Part shown: one piece after another, positions 21,623-33,500 of the stretch
Position numbering within the stretch: position 1 is the stretch's first letter
Layout of the letters: every line of letters starts with the position of its first letter
Notes under the pieces: generated by a model
Databases searched by the model: none
What the model was told of the DNA's origin: nothing
What the model saw: the letters and a program-made list of their open reading frames with translations, nothing else
Position numbers and translations under genes: made by a program
DNA from: Euptelea pleiosperma
Taxonomy: Eukaryota; Streptophyta; Magnoliopsida; Ranunculales; Eupteleaceae
NCBI GenBank assembly: GCA_035048495.1
Contig: CM068548.1
Coordinates: 10,529,464-10,593,463 of the forward strand
Length of the DNA stretch: 64,000 nucleotides
Reading direction: 5' to 3'

Positions 21623-21630
21623 CCACGTGG
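21623..21630. promoter_or_regulatory. Palindromic G-box upstream of NMT copy 1
   Basis: CCACGTGG, 480 bp upstream of the start codon, embedded in GTGCACAGGTGCACCACGTG, which also contains an E-box (CAGGTG). It is conserved at 36419-36426 (copy 2) and 51198-51205 (copy 3). G- and E-boxes are bound by bHLH and bZIP factors. Functional use is not shown by the sequence. Confidence 0.45.
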
Positions 21631-21997
21631 AGAGTTAGAGTTGGACTGAGGCGTGAAGAAATAAAAAATAAAAAATATGAATTACTATTGTTTAAAACTT
21701 TAAGTATAATATAAAAAAATAGAGAAATATTAAACAAAAGAAAGATAAAATAAAGAAGAATCATTGGATTAAGAGACTTAGGTGGCGTTTGGTAAATTAA
21801 GTTTTCAGATCTAGAAGCTTAAAGTGCTTAAGATCTGATAGCTTAATGACTTATGTCTGATTTTGTCACCCAACCATGTGTGGGTAGGTGTGTGACATGT
21901 TACCAAACCAGATGACGTCAGACAGAAGCTTCCTTACGTTACCAAAATATATATATAAAAGAAAAAGAAAGAAAATAGAGGAAATGAGAAAATTTAC

Positions 21998-22171
21998 TTT
22001 GACGAAGGCAGTTGCAGTGACATGGTTGGGATTGGTGAGCTCGAGGGTGGTTAATGTGATCTTAAATCCTAAAGACTCGATCACTCCCACCAGTTCTCTT
22101 CCCACACTGGCCCCACCCTTCCCCGTCATCTTCACCACAAACCGTCGGTCATCAATTTTGTATGTAGCGAT
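21998..22171 (-). pseudogene. Orphan bHLH exon 3 (ACT-like domain), unit 1
   Basis: A 174-nt open exon with intact acceptor and donor on the minus strand, encoding YKIDDRRFVVKMTGKGG, VGVIESLGFKITLTTLELTN and TATAFVK. This is the C-terminal ACT-like dimerisation segment seen in many plant bHLH proteins, and it matches exon 3 of the bHLH gene at 53.1-56.3 kb almost base for base. No other bHLH exon is present in unit 1: exon 4 is missing on one side, and Gypsy sequence replaces exons 1-2 on the other. It is a relic. Confidence 0.8.
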
Positions 22172-22392
22172 CTGTTCATTTCACACAACCCCACTTGTTA
22201 ATCCCACTCATTTCTCAAAGATATTCAATATGTCCTTGTATCAAAGTTTTCTCTATAAAAAAAAATAAACTTACAAAATTATCTTAATAAATATTTTAAA
22301 ATACTAAATATGCCTCATCCAAAAAAATGAGCTCACAAGGGGCTGCTATGGCTTTACTCCTCACGAGCGTTCATATTGGATCATCAGTGACA

Positions 22393-23890
22393 GAAGAGAT
22401 GACCGAGATCAGAAAAGGAAGGTGTTTCCTCAGAAAGAAAACACGCCATTGACAAAGTCTCCGACATCAATTTTAGAAAAAATCCAGGGTGAGGTGTTTT
22501 TTTCACCACCTCGGAGGGTTTACGATGACAGAGCCGATAAACCATATTGCGCGTACCAGGGAGTCAAAGATCATCCAACAGATGGTTGTTTTGCCCTAAG
22601 AGGACTCTTGCAGCACTTGGTGAACAAAGGGTTGATCCCCCAGTTTGTAGCAAGAGGAGAGGCCACGAAAGGAAGAAAAGAGGAAAGGGAAGAGGTGGAA
22701 AATAGAGCTGCAAATCAAGGAGAACGAAGACTACCAAGAAATATTATCCACATGATCTACAGTGGATATTCAGAATCTCGGAGTATCCATAGAGATAAAC
22801 TCAAAAGAACATCCAGAATTCGAGAGGTCATGGAGATTTCCTCAGATCCAAGACAAGTAGATCCACTGATAGAAAAAGGCCATGATCCGCAGACCTCGGT
22901 TTGGTTCTCGGCAAAAGAATTGCAAAATGTTATGATTCCACACGAAGATGCCCTTGTTATTTCCTTGACAATTGAAAACTTTTCCGTAAAAAGAATACTG
23001 GTGGATTGCGGAAGTTCTGTGGAGATTCTATTTCAAACGACGATCGAAGAAATGGGGATCAAGCATAGTGAAATAGTGCTGGCAGGAGCACCTATTTATG
23101 GTTTCAATGGAGCGACTTCACATCCCATGGGAGAAATAGTGTTACTTGTGTCAGCAGGACCAGTGACATTATTGACTAGATTTTTGATAGTGGATGCACC
23201 ATCTTCCTATAACTTAATTTTAAGGAGACGATGGGTGCATGGTATGAAGACTGTACCATCCACCTTTTATCAAGTCATCTGATTCACATCTCCCCGGGGA
23301 ACATACGAGATCAGAGCAGATCAGAGCGCTACTCAAAAATGTCAAGCAACAATGGCCAGAGAAGTAAGAAGTAAGATACTCAAGGAGCATGGTGAGATTG
23401 GCCCATCCGAAGAATAGCAATTAAGGCACTCCATGCCAGAAGAGGAAGACGGAGCAAATAAGAAGACTGTGGAGAAGGTAGAACCAATCAACCTAGGAAC
23501 CAGTGAAGAGAGCAGAGTAACATACCTCGATAAAGGACTGAGCCTCGAGGTAAAAGAAGCATTGGGAGACTTCCTGAGGAAGAATGCGGACGTCTTCGCA
23601 TGGTTAATGAAAGACATGCCCGAAATAAATCCAGAAATTGTGAATCATAAGCTGAAGCCAAACGAAGGCGCGGTACCAATTAAGCAAAAGTTAAGAAGGA
23701 TATCTCCTCGGATGGCATCAGCCGTTTCAGATGGCATCAGCCGTTTCGGATGAAGTTGGCTATTTAGCTGTTGCCAAAATTATCGAAGAAATAGAATGTC
23801 CAGAGTGGATTGCCAACATCGTGGTGGTTTCCAAGAAAAATGGGAAGGTTAGAGTCTGCATTGATTTCACCGATCTAAACAAAGAAGTCG
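22393..23890 (+). pseudogene. Ty3/Gypsy retrotransposon fragment (gag end, protease, start of RT), unit 1
   Basis: Starts abruptly where homology to the bHLH intron ends. The first open segment (to 23282) has a CAYQGVKDHPTDGC-type gag tail and an aspartic protease with ILVDCGSSVEILF. The next (23433-23753) has DVFAWLMKDMPEI, the usual entry into Gypsy reverse transcriptase, then [21 protein letters not shown] stop at 23280-23282 and a 19-bp tandem duplication (23711-23748) break the frame. RT is cut at the N-terminal end by the junction with CYP719A at 23887-23896. No LTR, integrase or RNase H is present. Confidence 0.9.
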
Positions 23891-23896
23891 TCGTCG

Positions 23897-25300
23897 CCAA
23901 TGAAATGGCCAGTTGGGCCGAGAAAATTTCCCATCATAGGGAACTTGCACCAACTAGGAGGTGATGTGCTCCATGTCGCCTTGGATAAGCTTGTTAAGGT
24001 GCATGGTAGTGTCATGACCATCTGGATTGGGAGTTGGCGACCCGTAATTGTCGTTAGTGACATCGACAAGGCTTGGGAGGTGCTAGTGAACAAGTCATCG
24101 GACTATGCCGCTCGCAATATGCCGGAAGTTACGAAAATAGCCTTAGGAAACTGGCACACTATCTCTACCTCTGACTCTGGCTCTGGCTCGTTCTGGCTTA
24201 ACCTCCGTAAGGGCCTTCAGAACGGAGCGTTGAGTCCTCTCAATATCTCCGGGCAAAGCCAATTTCAGGAGAGGGACGTTAAGTTAATGGTGGAGAGTAT
24301 GCGAGAAGACTCGGTGCTCAATAACGGAATTGTCAAGCCACTTGATCATATTAAGAAAGCAACAGTGAGGCTATTGAGTCGGCTTATCTTCGGAAAAAAC
24401 TTCGATGATGACTTGTATGTTGACGCCATGCACCACGCGATTGATGATACAATCCGTATTAGCGGATAAGCTCGTCTCGCTGAAGCCTTCTCGTATGCTC
24501 AATACCTCCCGAGCCACAAACGGGCGATCAAGGAGACGTACCAAGTGAAGGGTAGAGTTGAGGAATTGGTGCGTCCCTTCCTCTCTTCTCGTCCTCCTAC
24601 TAATAGCTACTTGCACTTCCTTCTCTCTCAGCAGGACTACTCAGAGGAGGTTATCACATTTTGCATCTTTGAATTGTACCTTCTAGGCGTGGACAGTACC
24701 TCCTCTACCACGACATGGGCGCTCGGCTTCTTGGTAAGTAATCAAGTAGTCCAGGAGAAGCTATACGGCGAAATCAACAGGGTAACAGGTGGTAGCCAGA
24801 TTGTGAAAATTGAAGATGTAAGTTGCAATTTCTTCAAGCTGTGATGAAGGAGACAATGAGAATGAAGCCAATTGCACCTGTTGCAATCCCTCACAAGACT
24901 GCTAAAGAGACGAAGTTAATGGGGACTAAAGTGGCTAAGGGAACACGGGTTATGGTGAACCTTTATGCCTTGCATCATTACCCAAAGGTCTGGACCAAGC
25001 CGCATCGTTTCATGCCTGAGAGGTTCTTGCAAGGAGATCATGGTAGTGCTCAAGCCAAAGCAATGGAACAAAATTTTCTACCCTTCAGCGCCGGTATGCG
25101 AATTTGTGCAGGAATGGATCGAGTTGGGGAAGCTTCAGTTTGGTTTTGCACTTGCTAATCTGGTGAATGCCTTCAAATGGTCTTGTGCTGTTGATGGGGA
25201 GCTCCCAGATATGAGCGAGGAACTATCCTTTGTTCTCCTGATGAAGAACCCACTTGCCGCGTGCATTGTTCCTCGCAGCCTTCGATTTGATTTTCCATGA
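23897..25300 (+). pseudogene. Anchorless CYP719A pseudogene B, unit 1
   Basis: The P450 begins at [14 protein letters not shown]; the membrane anchor and promoter are replaced by the Gypsy fragment, whose frame (different from the P450 frame) runs on to 23964. Family marks remain: [14 protein letters not shown] (I-helix), [11 protein letters not shown] (ExxR), MPERF and [10 protein letters not shown]. Lesions: TAA at 24467-24469 (TAC in gene A), a frameshifting 4-nt deletion near 24818-24824, and a 4-nt insertion near 25118-25122 just after the haem cysteine. The normal stop is lost by TTT to TTC, extending the frame to 25300. It cannot make a P450. Confidence 0.9.
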
Positions 25301-27652
25301 ATGTTTTTGCTGTGGTGATGGTATCAGTCATGCTTTTTAAGGAAATAAAGCCATGTTTGTACTAATTATGCCACTCTACTTGGGCAATCTAGTTAATAAT
25401 AAGAGTGGATCTTCTAGCCAATGTTTTATAAACCGAACTGGCGATCGAATGTGTTTTATCTCAAATTGGTCAATTGGATCATTGTTGGATTAATAAAAAT
25501 TAGTGAAATTTAATTTGAGAACACCTTGAACATTGATTTCAACTTTATAGTAGTTTTAGGATTGTTATTTGTTTCTCCTTTGGTATTTGAGCAAAATCCG
25601 GAATTTTTGTGGCGACTCGCGAACATGTTGCCATATAAACTAGATTTTTGAAAATCCCTATTTCAATTCTCAATGATCTTGAATAAATCTGGATTGGATT
25701 CAACGTTTGTTAATTAATGAGGGGAATTTCATCCATGCAATAGAAACAAATTCTAAAAACCCCTGCAATCTCGCATTAATCCAACTAAACCAACAAATAC
25801 CTCTTTGCAAACAAGGGTAATCCCAAGACACGCGTTGTCGGGAGTGGATTTCGAGAATCTAATGGTTGTGATAGCGCTGAGCTGACATTCACCTTTTACC
25901 AAAGCAAACCACTGTTGGATTCCCGGAAACCACGCCCAACAAGGCCTGTCCCAGCAGCCTGTCAAAGAAGGCCGGTCCCAGGAGCCTGTTCCTTGTATTT
26001 TAGTACTTTTTGAGGTGAGTTTTAGGTTCAAACATGTTTTTTGGGTAATTTATCCAGGGGCTAGAAATCATCAATCAAGCTGATTTTTGGTATGTATATT
26101 CACCAAGGGGTATGCTAAACATCCATGCGGTCGTGGCCCCAGAAAAATGTGGTACATAGGGTCCCTGATAGGTACTGGATCGAAATATGGCATGCTCAAA
26201 ACAATTTCCCCCACAAGGAGATTGATTATTTGCGAATCAGACCGAAATGCTCAATTTTTTTATTTTTGGTTGAACCAGTCTAACTGTTGGCCAAATACAA
26301 TTTTTAAAACATTGCTATGAACAATGAGGGGGCGTTTGGGAACGAGAAGTAAAAGCACTTCTACTTGTAGTAGAAGTTAATAGTTGATTTTTTAGCTCCA
26401 AAAATGTCATAAAAATTAAAAGTGTCGGGAGGCCTTCTAGTTTTTGAGAAGCAATTTCTCTAGAAGTTAAAAGCTTAGCTTCAGTTTTAAGTTTGGTTTT
26501 AACTTTTTAAAAGTTAAAATATGAAACACATCCAAACTAACTTTTATACTCTTTGACTTATAAAAGTCAATAAGTTACTTAATTTTGTGTCGCCAAACGC
26601 CAATAGAGTTGGGTAGATAGTATTTATTAGTAACGTCCAAAACAAGACTCGGTTTGTGTATGTTAGGTTGAGTTGTCTCGGTGACAAGCGAGTTGATTCA
26701 GTTACAATATGAATAAAAGTTAAAAAAAAAAAAAAAAAACAAATGCCCACAACATTTGAAACATCACCTTAGAATTAAAGTCTCCATCCTCACCTTGGAA
26801 ATTTTAATTCCTACCCTTTCTTTGCGGCCACATGTTAAACTCTCATTGGTTCTTCGCCGCCATGGAGGTGTGTCATCCACATGTCAAGCTCTCTTAGGGT
26901 TTTTCTTCTAGTTTGAATTGCATAAAATAATAATAAAAAAAAAAAAGGGTGTAGAATCACTTCGGTGATGGGGGTGTTTTAGTCTTTTCACAATGAGTCA
27001 CTAGTTGGTCAAGATGATAGTTCGAAAATGATCTTAATCAGATTAACTGACACTCATTTAATTAATAATTAACTGAAACTGAATTAGAATCAGAACCGAA
27101 AATACTGGTTTTGGTTCCACATTTTTTGAGAACTGACTAAAAAAGAAACAGAACTAACGGTTTTCGATTCTGGGTAGTTTGATATTCGGGTATTAAACGT
27201 GTATAGTACGCGAATTTACTAACTAGGCTCCAAACTACAACATCAGGTAGAACGCGCGTAGTACACGTACGATATCATATATCAAAGTTTTCCCCTGGCC
27301 TTGCTCAGGCATGCAAGTCAAAAGCACGTGATTACATGCTTAAATGAGAGTACAACTTTGATGACACCCAACTGTCATCGATGAGAGTACAACTTTGTGT
27401 GTGAGCAAAGTCGATCACACATCACAATATGGGCCACGGGGCACACTCTTAAAGGACGATGACCGTATGGATGTTTGGCTAGTCCCTTGGTGGATTTGTA
27501 AATAAAAAAATTAGCTTTGATTAGTGATTTCTAAGCGTTGGATTGAAGTCATTTGCATGGGTTGCTTTTTAACAGTAGAATTTAGAGCATTATTGACCAT
27601 TATTTGGGGTACTAGATCCAAAGGTCTGACATAACTAATCAGGCTGATTTCT

Positions 27653-27830
27653 GCAGTAGTGTTTGGGATAAGGATCATACTGCAAAAAACAACCATGTCC
27701 CCGTCGTGGTTGTCATCGTCCACAATGAAATGGCCGGTTGGGCAGAGGAAATTACCGGTCATAGGGAACTTGCACCAACTAGGAGGTGATGTACTCCATG
27801 TCGCCTTGGCTAAACTCTTGCTATGGTAGT
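27653..27830 (+). pseudogene. CYP719A N-terminal fragment, unit 2
   Basis: Copy of the fragment at 12876-13053, followed by the same transposon-like insert and the inverted piece at 28237-28532. Confidence 0.8.
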
Positions 27831-28236
27831 AACCACAAATATAATCCATCGCAAAAGGTCTTTTGTGACCGATTTAAACCGTCGCAGAAGAGGGGGAGTC
27901 ACATTAAGTATTGTGACGGACTAAGCCCGTGCCAATTTGACCCCAATCTGCGACGGACCTTGTGGCGGATGGAAGCCATCACAAATCATCCTTTCTTTTT
28001 AAAAAAAATATTTATAAAACTCCTTTCAGTATTTATATTTACCGCATGGATACCAACTAGTGTTGCAGGTATAGTCTCTGATTTGCTTGGGTCTTCTTGA
28101 ACATGTGCAGTGTTTGTTGTTTCATAAGCTTAGGTTTAACTGAGGAACACAGAGTATAGGTAATGTTTCATTTTCTTTCCAAAATCCCCAAATTTCTAAG
28201 CTTGCCAAGTCACCAAGCAACCTAATCAAATATAAT

Positions 28237-28532
28237 GCCTGGGCTCTCCACCATCAACGTCTCTCTCCTAAAATTGGCTTTGCCCGGAGACATTGAGAGG
28301 ACTCAAGGCTCCATTCTGAAGGCCCTTACGGAGGTTAAGCCAGAACGGGCCAGAGTCTGAGGTAGAGATACTATGCCATTTTCCTGAGACTATTTTTGTA
28401 ATTTCCGTAAGTAGCGCAAGGCGTAGTCTGGTGACTTGATCCACCAGCACATCCCAAGCCTTGTCGATATCACTAAGTACGATTATGGGTCGCCAACTCC
28501 CAAGCCAGATGGTCATAACACTACCATATATG
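28237..28532 (-). pseudogene. CYP719A inverted internal fragment, unit 2
   Basis: Copy of 13460-13755 with the same TAG at its end. Confidence 0.8.
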
Positions 28533-28758
28533 CACTATCAATCAGCCATTTAAGGCATTTCCCAGAAGTATTTTCTCGGGAAAATTTTCTGTGCAATCAA
28601 ACACACCCTTAGTTCTTCATCATCTAATGAAAATGATAAAGATGTCACTTTATAGAAAATAAAATGTAATAGAAGTTTGAGCTAAAGATGTTCAAATTTT
28701 CAATATTAATTGCGCAATAACTCATCGAAATCGAGTAATGGACTCAAGCGAAGATGCA

Positions 28759-30508
28759 TCACTTCTTCTTGAAGAGGACTTGAGAAATCATCCATTCTTC
28801 TCCGTTGTTGTATGAGAACTGCTCAATCCATGCTATGAAGAAGGTCCTCCAAGAGGTGATAAATTTGGTAGCAGCTTCCCTGGTATTGAATGCACTCTCA
28901 AGTATGTCTCTTACACCATCTACATTACTGTCTTGTTTCTTTAGCCACTCTTCCCTACAAGCAAATAAATAAAGGAATTAGTTTTTCATTGTGTGAAGGG
29001 AGTGAAAAATGAAAAATTATCTTCTGCAGATCTTTGATTCATTCTTACATGGTACGAGCCACATGCTTCCCGTTTACAATCCAATGGTCCACAATTGAGA
29101 CATCATCCTGTAATAAACAGATGCATATATAATATTATTTGCGTATCTCACCATATCACAGTCTCATAACCACTATTAAATTTTATATAAACCTTGATTA
29201 GAGTCTATGTACTCGCCTTTTTGCACTCGACTTTTCACTCGTGTGCTATCAGCCATGGATTTCGAGAACCCAACGGTGGTTGGATTCTCAGAATCCATGC
29301 TCGAGAACTCAGGCATGGATTCCAATAATTTAACAATAAAATCCACGGCTGAGTGCATGAGTGAAAAGACGAGTGCAAAAAAGCGAATCCAAAATTGAGC
29401 TTTTTGATCGAACTTCCTCGGTGAGCTCTACCAAGCTTAAATATGCATATTCTAACATTTCTTCAGTGAGTGAAAAATTGAATTGCTCACAAAGCTTTTT
29501 AACAGAGGAATTTGAACAATTCTTTGACACAAAAATGTTGTAGATCAAGTGATAGACTTCTATTGCATCATTGACCTAAATCTAGTTAATTTAGGAGTCC
29601 CCATATAGTTTATGAGCTAATGACTAATGGCATTTAATACATTAGGCCCGGTCGCAAAGTTATTAAGTTATACGAGGGGCAGTCACGTAGAAACGCTTGG
29701 CTCATTTGGACAGTATTATTGAAGGAATTTGGTGTGTTTTGGATAGTTCCTAAGTCGAGAAAAGGAAAAGGTTTGATGGACTTGCGAGGAGGATGTGGGC
29801 GTTGACACCTCTAGCTAGCGGTTATTTGGGGTTTGTGGAGGGAGAAGAACATCAGTCTTTCAAAATAAAAGTCTTCAAGTAGAACAAGTGATTTTGGAGA
29901 TTAAGGGTGAAGTTGTATGAGGAAGGAAAAGGCGTCTCTTTTGAGGATATAGCTAGTCTGATTTGGTTAGTATGGAGAGGGATTAGTGGGTGTATAGTAC
30001 TAGCCATTGGGATATTTGGTGTTTGCTTATATTGTAATTCATCATGGGTTTTGGTAGGCTTCTTCCGCTCTGTCTCTAAAGGTCTTCATCTAATAAATCA
30101 TTATACTTATAAAAAAAAAATGTTGTTGCAATTAGTATTGAATTGGCTTGAACTCACCTGGAAATAGAGAAGAGTTGAAACTGCTTGTATGGTGATCCCA
30201 TTAGGGAATATGTATGCTGAGTACAAGTCATCCTCCTCTAATTTCTGAAACAAACCCATTCACACAAGCTCAACCTTGTTCTACAATGGTGGATGAGAGG
30301 AAGGCTCTCAACTCTTTACAGTAGGATTCACAACTCACAGGTTCTTAATAATGGATCAAGTTTTAGACCAAACCTCAAAGTGGTGACCAAATACTTTGTG
30401 ACACAGGCAGTCCACAAAAAGAAGACCATCTTGTTTCATCCACTTGGATATCTTCTTTAGAACCATCTCATAGTTTTTCATGTGCTACATGGCAAAATAC
30501 TGTGTGAG

Positions 30509-30551
<43 letters not shown>

Positions 30552-33500
30552 CATTGATGGTTATATATACCTCCAACGATTCGACGAGTACTATTCGATC
30601 AAATGTTGAATCCACGTTAAATTTAGTTACATCTGCTAATATAACCTCCATGTTTGATAAATTAAGGTTCCTGAGAAAAGTAGAGAGTGGATGTACGGTA
30701 AGTAGCTCATTTGATCTGAAAACAAAGTAGGCTACTGCCCAAATCTGTTTACAAATTAGTTCATGACCTGTTTGGATTGACCACAGTGAGAAATTCTTTT
30801 AGATGAAAACAAAGGCATATTTCTTGTTCTGTTTGTTGTTCCTATTGTCGTTTGATTATAGAAAAATCTATTTTTTTTTTTAGTTTTTCCAAACAGACTC
30901 TTTAGATTTTTATGATCTAACAAAACTTACTTGCACTGCTCCTCAATCATGTTCTTTTGTGTTGTTGAATTGGTAATTCCTGCAACATGACAGTTTTTAT
31001 ATTTCTGAGCAACATGAAACATAAAACTTCCTTGGCCGCATCCAATATCAAGAACTCTTTGGCCATCTTTTATTTGTGCTCGTTCACAATATAAATCGTG
31101 TGTTGCTATCTCAGCCTCATCCAGTGTCATCGATTCGTCCCTAAAGTACGAAGCGCTGCAAAAAAAATTTGCTTTCAAAGGAATTCAGTTTGTAGAATGA
31201 TGGGTAAAAATCAATATTCTGAAGCAACACTCTAGAACTCTCCATTACAGTGCCGGGTGTTTTTAGCAGGGAGGTCCTACTAGGTCATAGGTTCGAGTCC
31301 CCGACAAAGTGCTGAGGGGTAATGTTGTTGGAGTTTGTTGTTTGGTTGTGTGGTACATTCTGCCTCTGTTAGGCCCGTGGACCTTTTGATATACATTGTT
31401 ACGCCTCCCTCTTACAGCTTAAGCTTTTAGAGTAAAGTGCTCTGATATCATATTAAACAACCATTTACCCCAAAAGATGGGGAAAGGCGAAACAACTATG
31501 TATACCAACGGGTCGTCGGGCCAACACAACATGTGCGCAGGAACATATACCCTCCGCTGGCCTGAGATGGAGGCTAGTATGCGCACCTTTGAGCCTACCA
31601 CATAAGCTGCCATGTGTAAAGAAAACTCGGCCACTCTTGAATTCTTGAATGTCACTTCAGAAATTCCATCATCTACTTATTAATGAAATTTATCTGTAAC
31701 ATTTAAGATGAATTTTGGTAGGGTGTTAAGGGATTGGTTTGAGTTGGGACTGATAATACTCATATACAACCTGACCAAATAGGCTGGGTCAAATTAAATT
31801 AGAGCATATATACCCGAACTCAGCCCGATTACCATATACATGCATTCTTCCAAGTATTGCACATATACAAATGATTTCTAAGACATGAAAATGAAAAAAA
31901 AACAGAAGTGGAGAGGATCGCGATACCTTTCTTTTAGGGTCTTTCCAAAGGTCATCTTGAGGAAGGAAATCGGTACTTCGTAAACATGATCAGGGCTATC
32001 TGACACTGTCGTAATATCCGCTTGTTTAAGAGCTAATGAACAAATATCACTAACATTAAAAATGTGCTATGAAAAAAAACCCTTAAAAATCTATAAAAAA
32101 AAACCATCCTCCAAAATAAAATAAAGATGACAGAAGTTGATGTTTTTAAATTCTGAGGAAGTGAAAGGAGATTCGGAGAGGAGTAGAAGAATGTAGATTA
32201 TGGTTTGAAATCTCGAGATTGGAGGCCGGATCGGTCTGATCTAGAATGAGATCGGCGCATATCTCGCTCGAGACAAGGTACAACTTCTTAGGGGAACGGT
32301 GATTTCGTGTGAGACGATCCATTTTTTGGATCGGATCGGTGGGCTCCGATCTCGATCTGGATCTCGGCTGAGACTTCGAACAATGATGTAGATGCTTAAA
32401 CCATGAGTTATATGACATAAATGGTATGTTTTAAGTCAATGCCATGTGTTTATTATTATTAAACTACTATATGTATGTGTGTGTATATATAAAATGACAT
32501 GGTCGTGGGCAGGGCCGTCTCAATGCAAGTTGAGGCCTAAGGCGAAAACTCCATGAGGCTTTTTTTATATTGGTATTAATTAAAAATTTTAACTCTCTAT
32601 ACAGTAGAAAATCTCATTTAACAACTATTCATGATAATAAAAACTAGGGAAAAAATTTAGATGCAGAGGACTCCCGTTGCCCCGTAGCAGTCCATGTTGT
32701 TCTAGTTAACAGTCCATGCAGATGACTCTCATGGCCATACATAGATCATTTTTGGGGCCTAATGACTTCGTGGATGTTCAGCCACCTATTGGTGGATAAA
32801 TAACATAATAAAAGTCAGGTTGATTGATGATTTCTAGCCATTGAATTTACTACTAAAAAACACGCTTGAATCCAATAGCTAGAATCAATCCTAAAAAGTA
32901 CTAAAATCAATGTGTAGAGATAACCAATAAGTTAATTTTTTATTTGTATATCCAACAAGGGGTGGGCTAAACATCTATGTGGTTAGTGGGCTGTGGGCCT
33001 TCTCTCACCTGGGGCCTAAGGCGACCGCCTTATTGGCCTTATGGTAGAGATGGCCCTGGTCGTGGGGCCTATATGGAGATTAGTTAACGGATGATTTTAT
33101 ATGTCAGCCACAACCGTGTGTCATTTTATAAGCCAAAAAGTTTAGTAATTTTATTAGGGCTTTTTTACAGAAATATCCATGGCAATTAAAATTGCACCTA
33201 AATAAGAGTTCCATTAAAATAAAAAGTCCAGCTCAAGAGCCCTTTTTTTTTTTCCTGACCCCTCTCATGTTCTCGGTCGTGGATTCCACGAATCCAATGG
33301 TGGTTGATAGTGCTGCTAAAAGTGCAAAAGTGATGCCAGTTCCGCCCTATCAACCACCCATGGCCGAGAACACTACTCCCGAGAGGGGTTAGAAAAAGGG
33401 GGGCTCATGAGCCTTAACTTGGGCTGCTTCAACTGCCAAATTTTAAAAACTGTCCCTATTTTGTCAATATTTTTAAAATTGTTGTTTTGGTTTAAAATTC

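Larger units (their letters stand above)
10304..25072. repeat. Tandem repeat unit 1 (about 14.77 kb)
   Basis: The left edge is at the CYP719A tail (ATTTTCTACCCTTCAGCGCC at 10304, again at 25073 and 39869). All landmarks recur in units 2 and 3 at offsets of about 14.77-14.80 kb. Units 1 and 2 are almost identical by eye; unit 3 shows more substitutions and small indels. Contents in order: CYP719A tail, MITEs, split CYP719A fragments, NMT (minus strand), bHLH exon relic, Gypsy fragment, CYP719A pseudogene B. Confidence 0.95.

Noticed and set aside
23731..23964. Possible Gypsy-P450 fusion protein
   Set aside because: The retroelement frame and the P450 frame differ. The open frame merely reads through out-of-frame P450 sequence to a stop at 23964, so no chimeric P450 is encoded.
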